Below, in pieces: positions 63,953-64,000 of a DNA stretch of 64,000 bases. This DNA comes from Alkalihalobacillus sp. CinArs1. GTDB taxonomy: Bacteria > Bacillota > Bacilli > Bacillales > Guptibacillaceae. The stretch is taken from positions 1,116,001-1,180,000 of the forward strand of contig NZ_CANDOB010000001.1 in assembly GCF_947387515.1 (NCBI RefSeq). The letters run 5' to 3'. Under the pieces are notes generated by a model. The model worked only from the letters and a program-made list of their open reading frames with translations. It was not told the DNA's origin and did no database searches. Numbering within the stretch: position 1 is the stretch's first letter; every line of letters starts with the position of its first letter. The translations under genes were made by a program, and so were the position numbers.

Positions 63953-64000
63953 TTAATCTGAGACTTCCTCTAGCAGGTCTTGTACGATTTTTTCCCAAGA
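63953..64000 (-). CDS. C-terminal end of a further gene, probably a glycosyltransferase (partial)
   Basis: The last 15 codons and stop of a minus-strand frame enter from the right edge, ending SWEKIVQDLLEEVSD. A tail of this kind (WE-x2-V-x-D-L-L) is common at the end of GT4 enzymes. The frame is 13 bases upstream of the next glycosyltransferase start and supplies its ribosome site. The rest of the gene lies outside the window. Confidence 0.55.
   Translation of the reverse strand, partial: SWEKIVQDLLEEVSD

Overview
The window is chromosomal DNA from a low-to-moderate GC, Gram-positive Bacillaceae bacterium. Gene order in the middle (uvrA-uvrB-csbA-minJ-ctpB-ftsX-ftsE-cccB-yvjA-prfB-secA-hpf ... 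comFC-comFA-degV-degU-degS-yvyE-tagO) follows Bacillus subtilis closely, as does hprK-lgt-yvoD-ppaX-yvoF. The B12 locus, with a BtuD-CbiZ fusion, resembles what I remember from alkaliphilic or halotolerant bacilli. A genus cannot be fixed by eye. A sigma-B-type promoter before hpf and several Spo0A-like boxes suggest a spore former with a general stress regulon. No rRNA, tRNA, CRISPR array, prophage or intact insertion sequence was seen.

Layout. (1) 190-945: a stand-alone type I methionine aminopeptidase, convergent with (2) 996-11995: a 13-gene minus-strand operon for corrinoid uptake and B12 salvage. It begins behind a cobalamin riboswitch with its own terminator (12029-12304) and runs btuF, btuC, btuD-cbiZ, cbiB, cobD, cobU, cbiP, cobS, a phosphatase, a short second CobU-like gene, pduO, cblT, cblS. 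Most junctions overlap, so translation is probably coupled. (3) 12404-16282: the hprK-lgt-yvoD-ppaX-yvoF operon (serine-HPr control, lipoprotein maturation). (4) 16557-21679: glpP-glpF-glpK-glpD for glycerol, with two GlpP-type antiterminator leaders sharing a box. (5) 21753-28505: yvl genes and the UvrAB excision repair genes with a candidate LexA box. (6) 28676-38925: a TSUP permease, csbA, then division and envelope genes (minJ, ctpB, an M23 peptidase, ftsX, ftsE), cytochrome c-551, yvjA, and prfB with its programmed frameshift. A 556-base gap between ftsE and cccB holds an unassigned, highly structured segment bracketed by two almost identical hairpins. (7) 38999-49947: secA, hpf, a cold-shock gene, the competence genes comFC/comFA (no comFB), degV, a secreted NlpC/P60 hydrolase, degU/degS and yvyE. 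The flagellar block found here in B. subtilis is absent. (8) 50127-64000: a surface-polysaccharide region with two tagO-like primases flanking a convergent Wzz/Wzy pair, followed by a PIG-L deacetylase, a GNAT protein, a Wzx flippase, an LCP ligase, a hexapeptide acyltransferase, a DegT aminotransferase and three glycosyltransferases, the last cut by the window edge.

Most of this is orthodox Bacillaceae core genome. The parts that most deserve a second look are the hairpin-bracketed segment at 36038-36311, the clustering of exact TGTCGAA (0A-box-like) words in intergenic DNA, the BtuD-CbiZ fusion with a truncated CobU paralogue, the duplicated tagO genes, and a structured intergenic element at 54881-54959.
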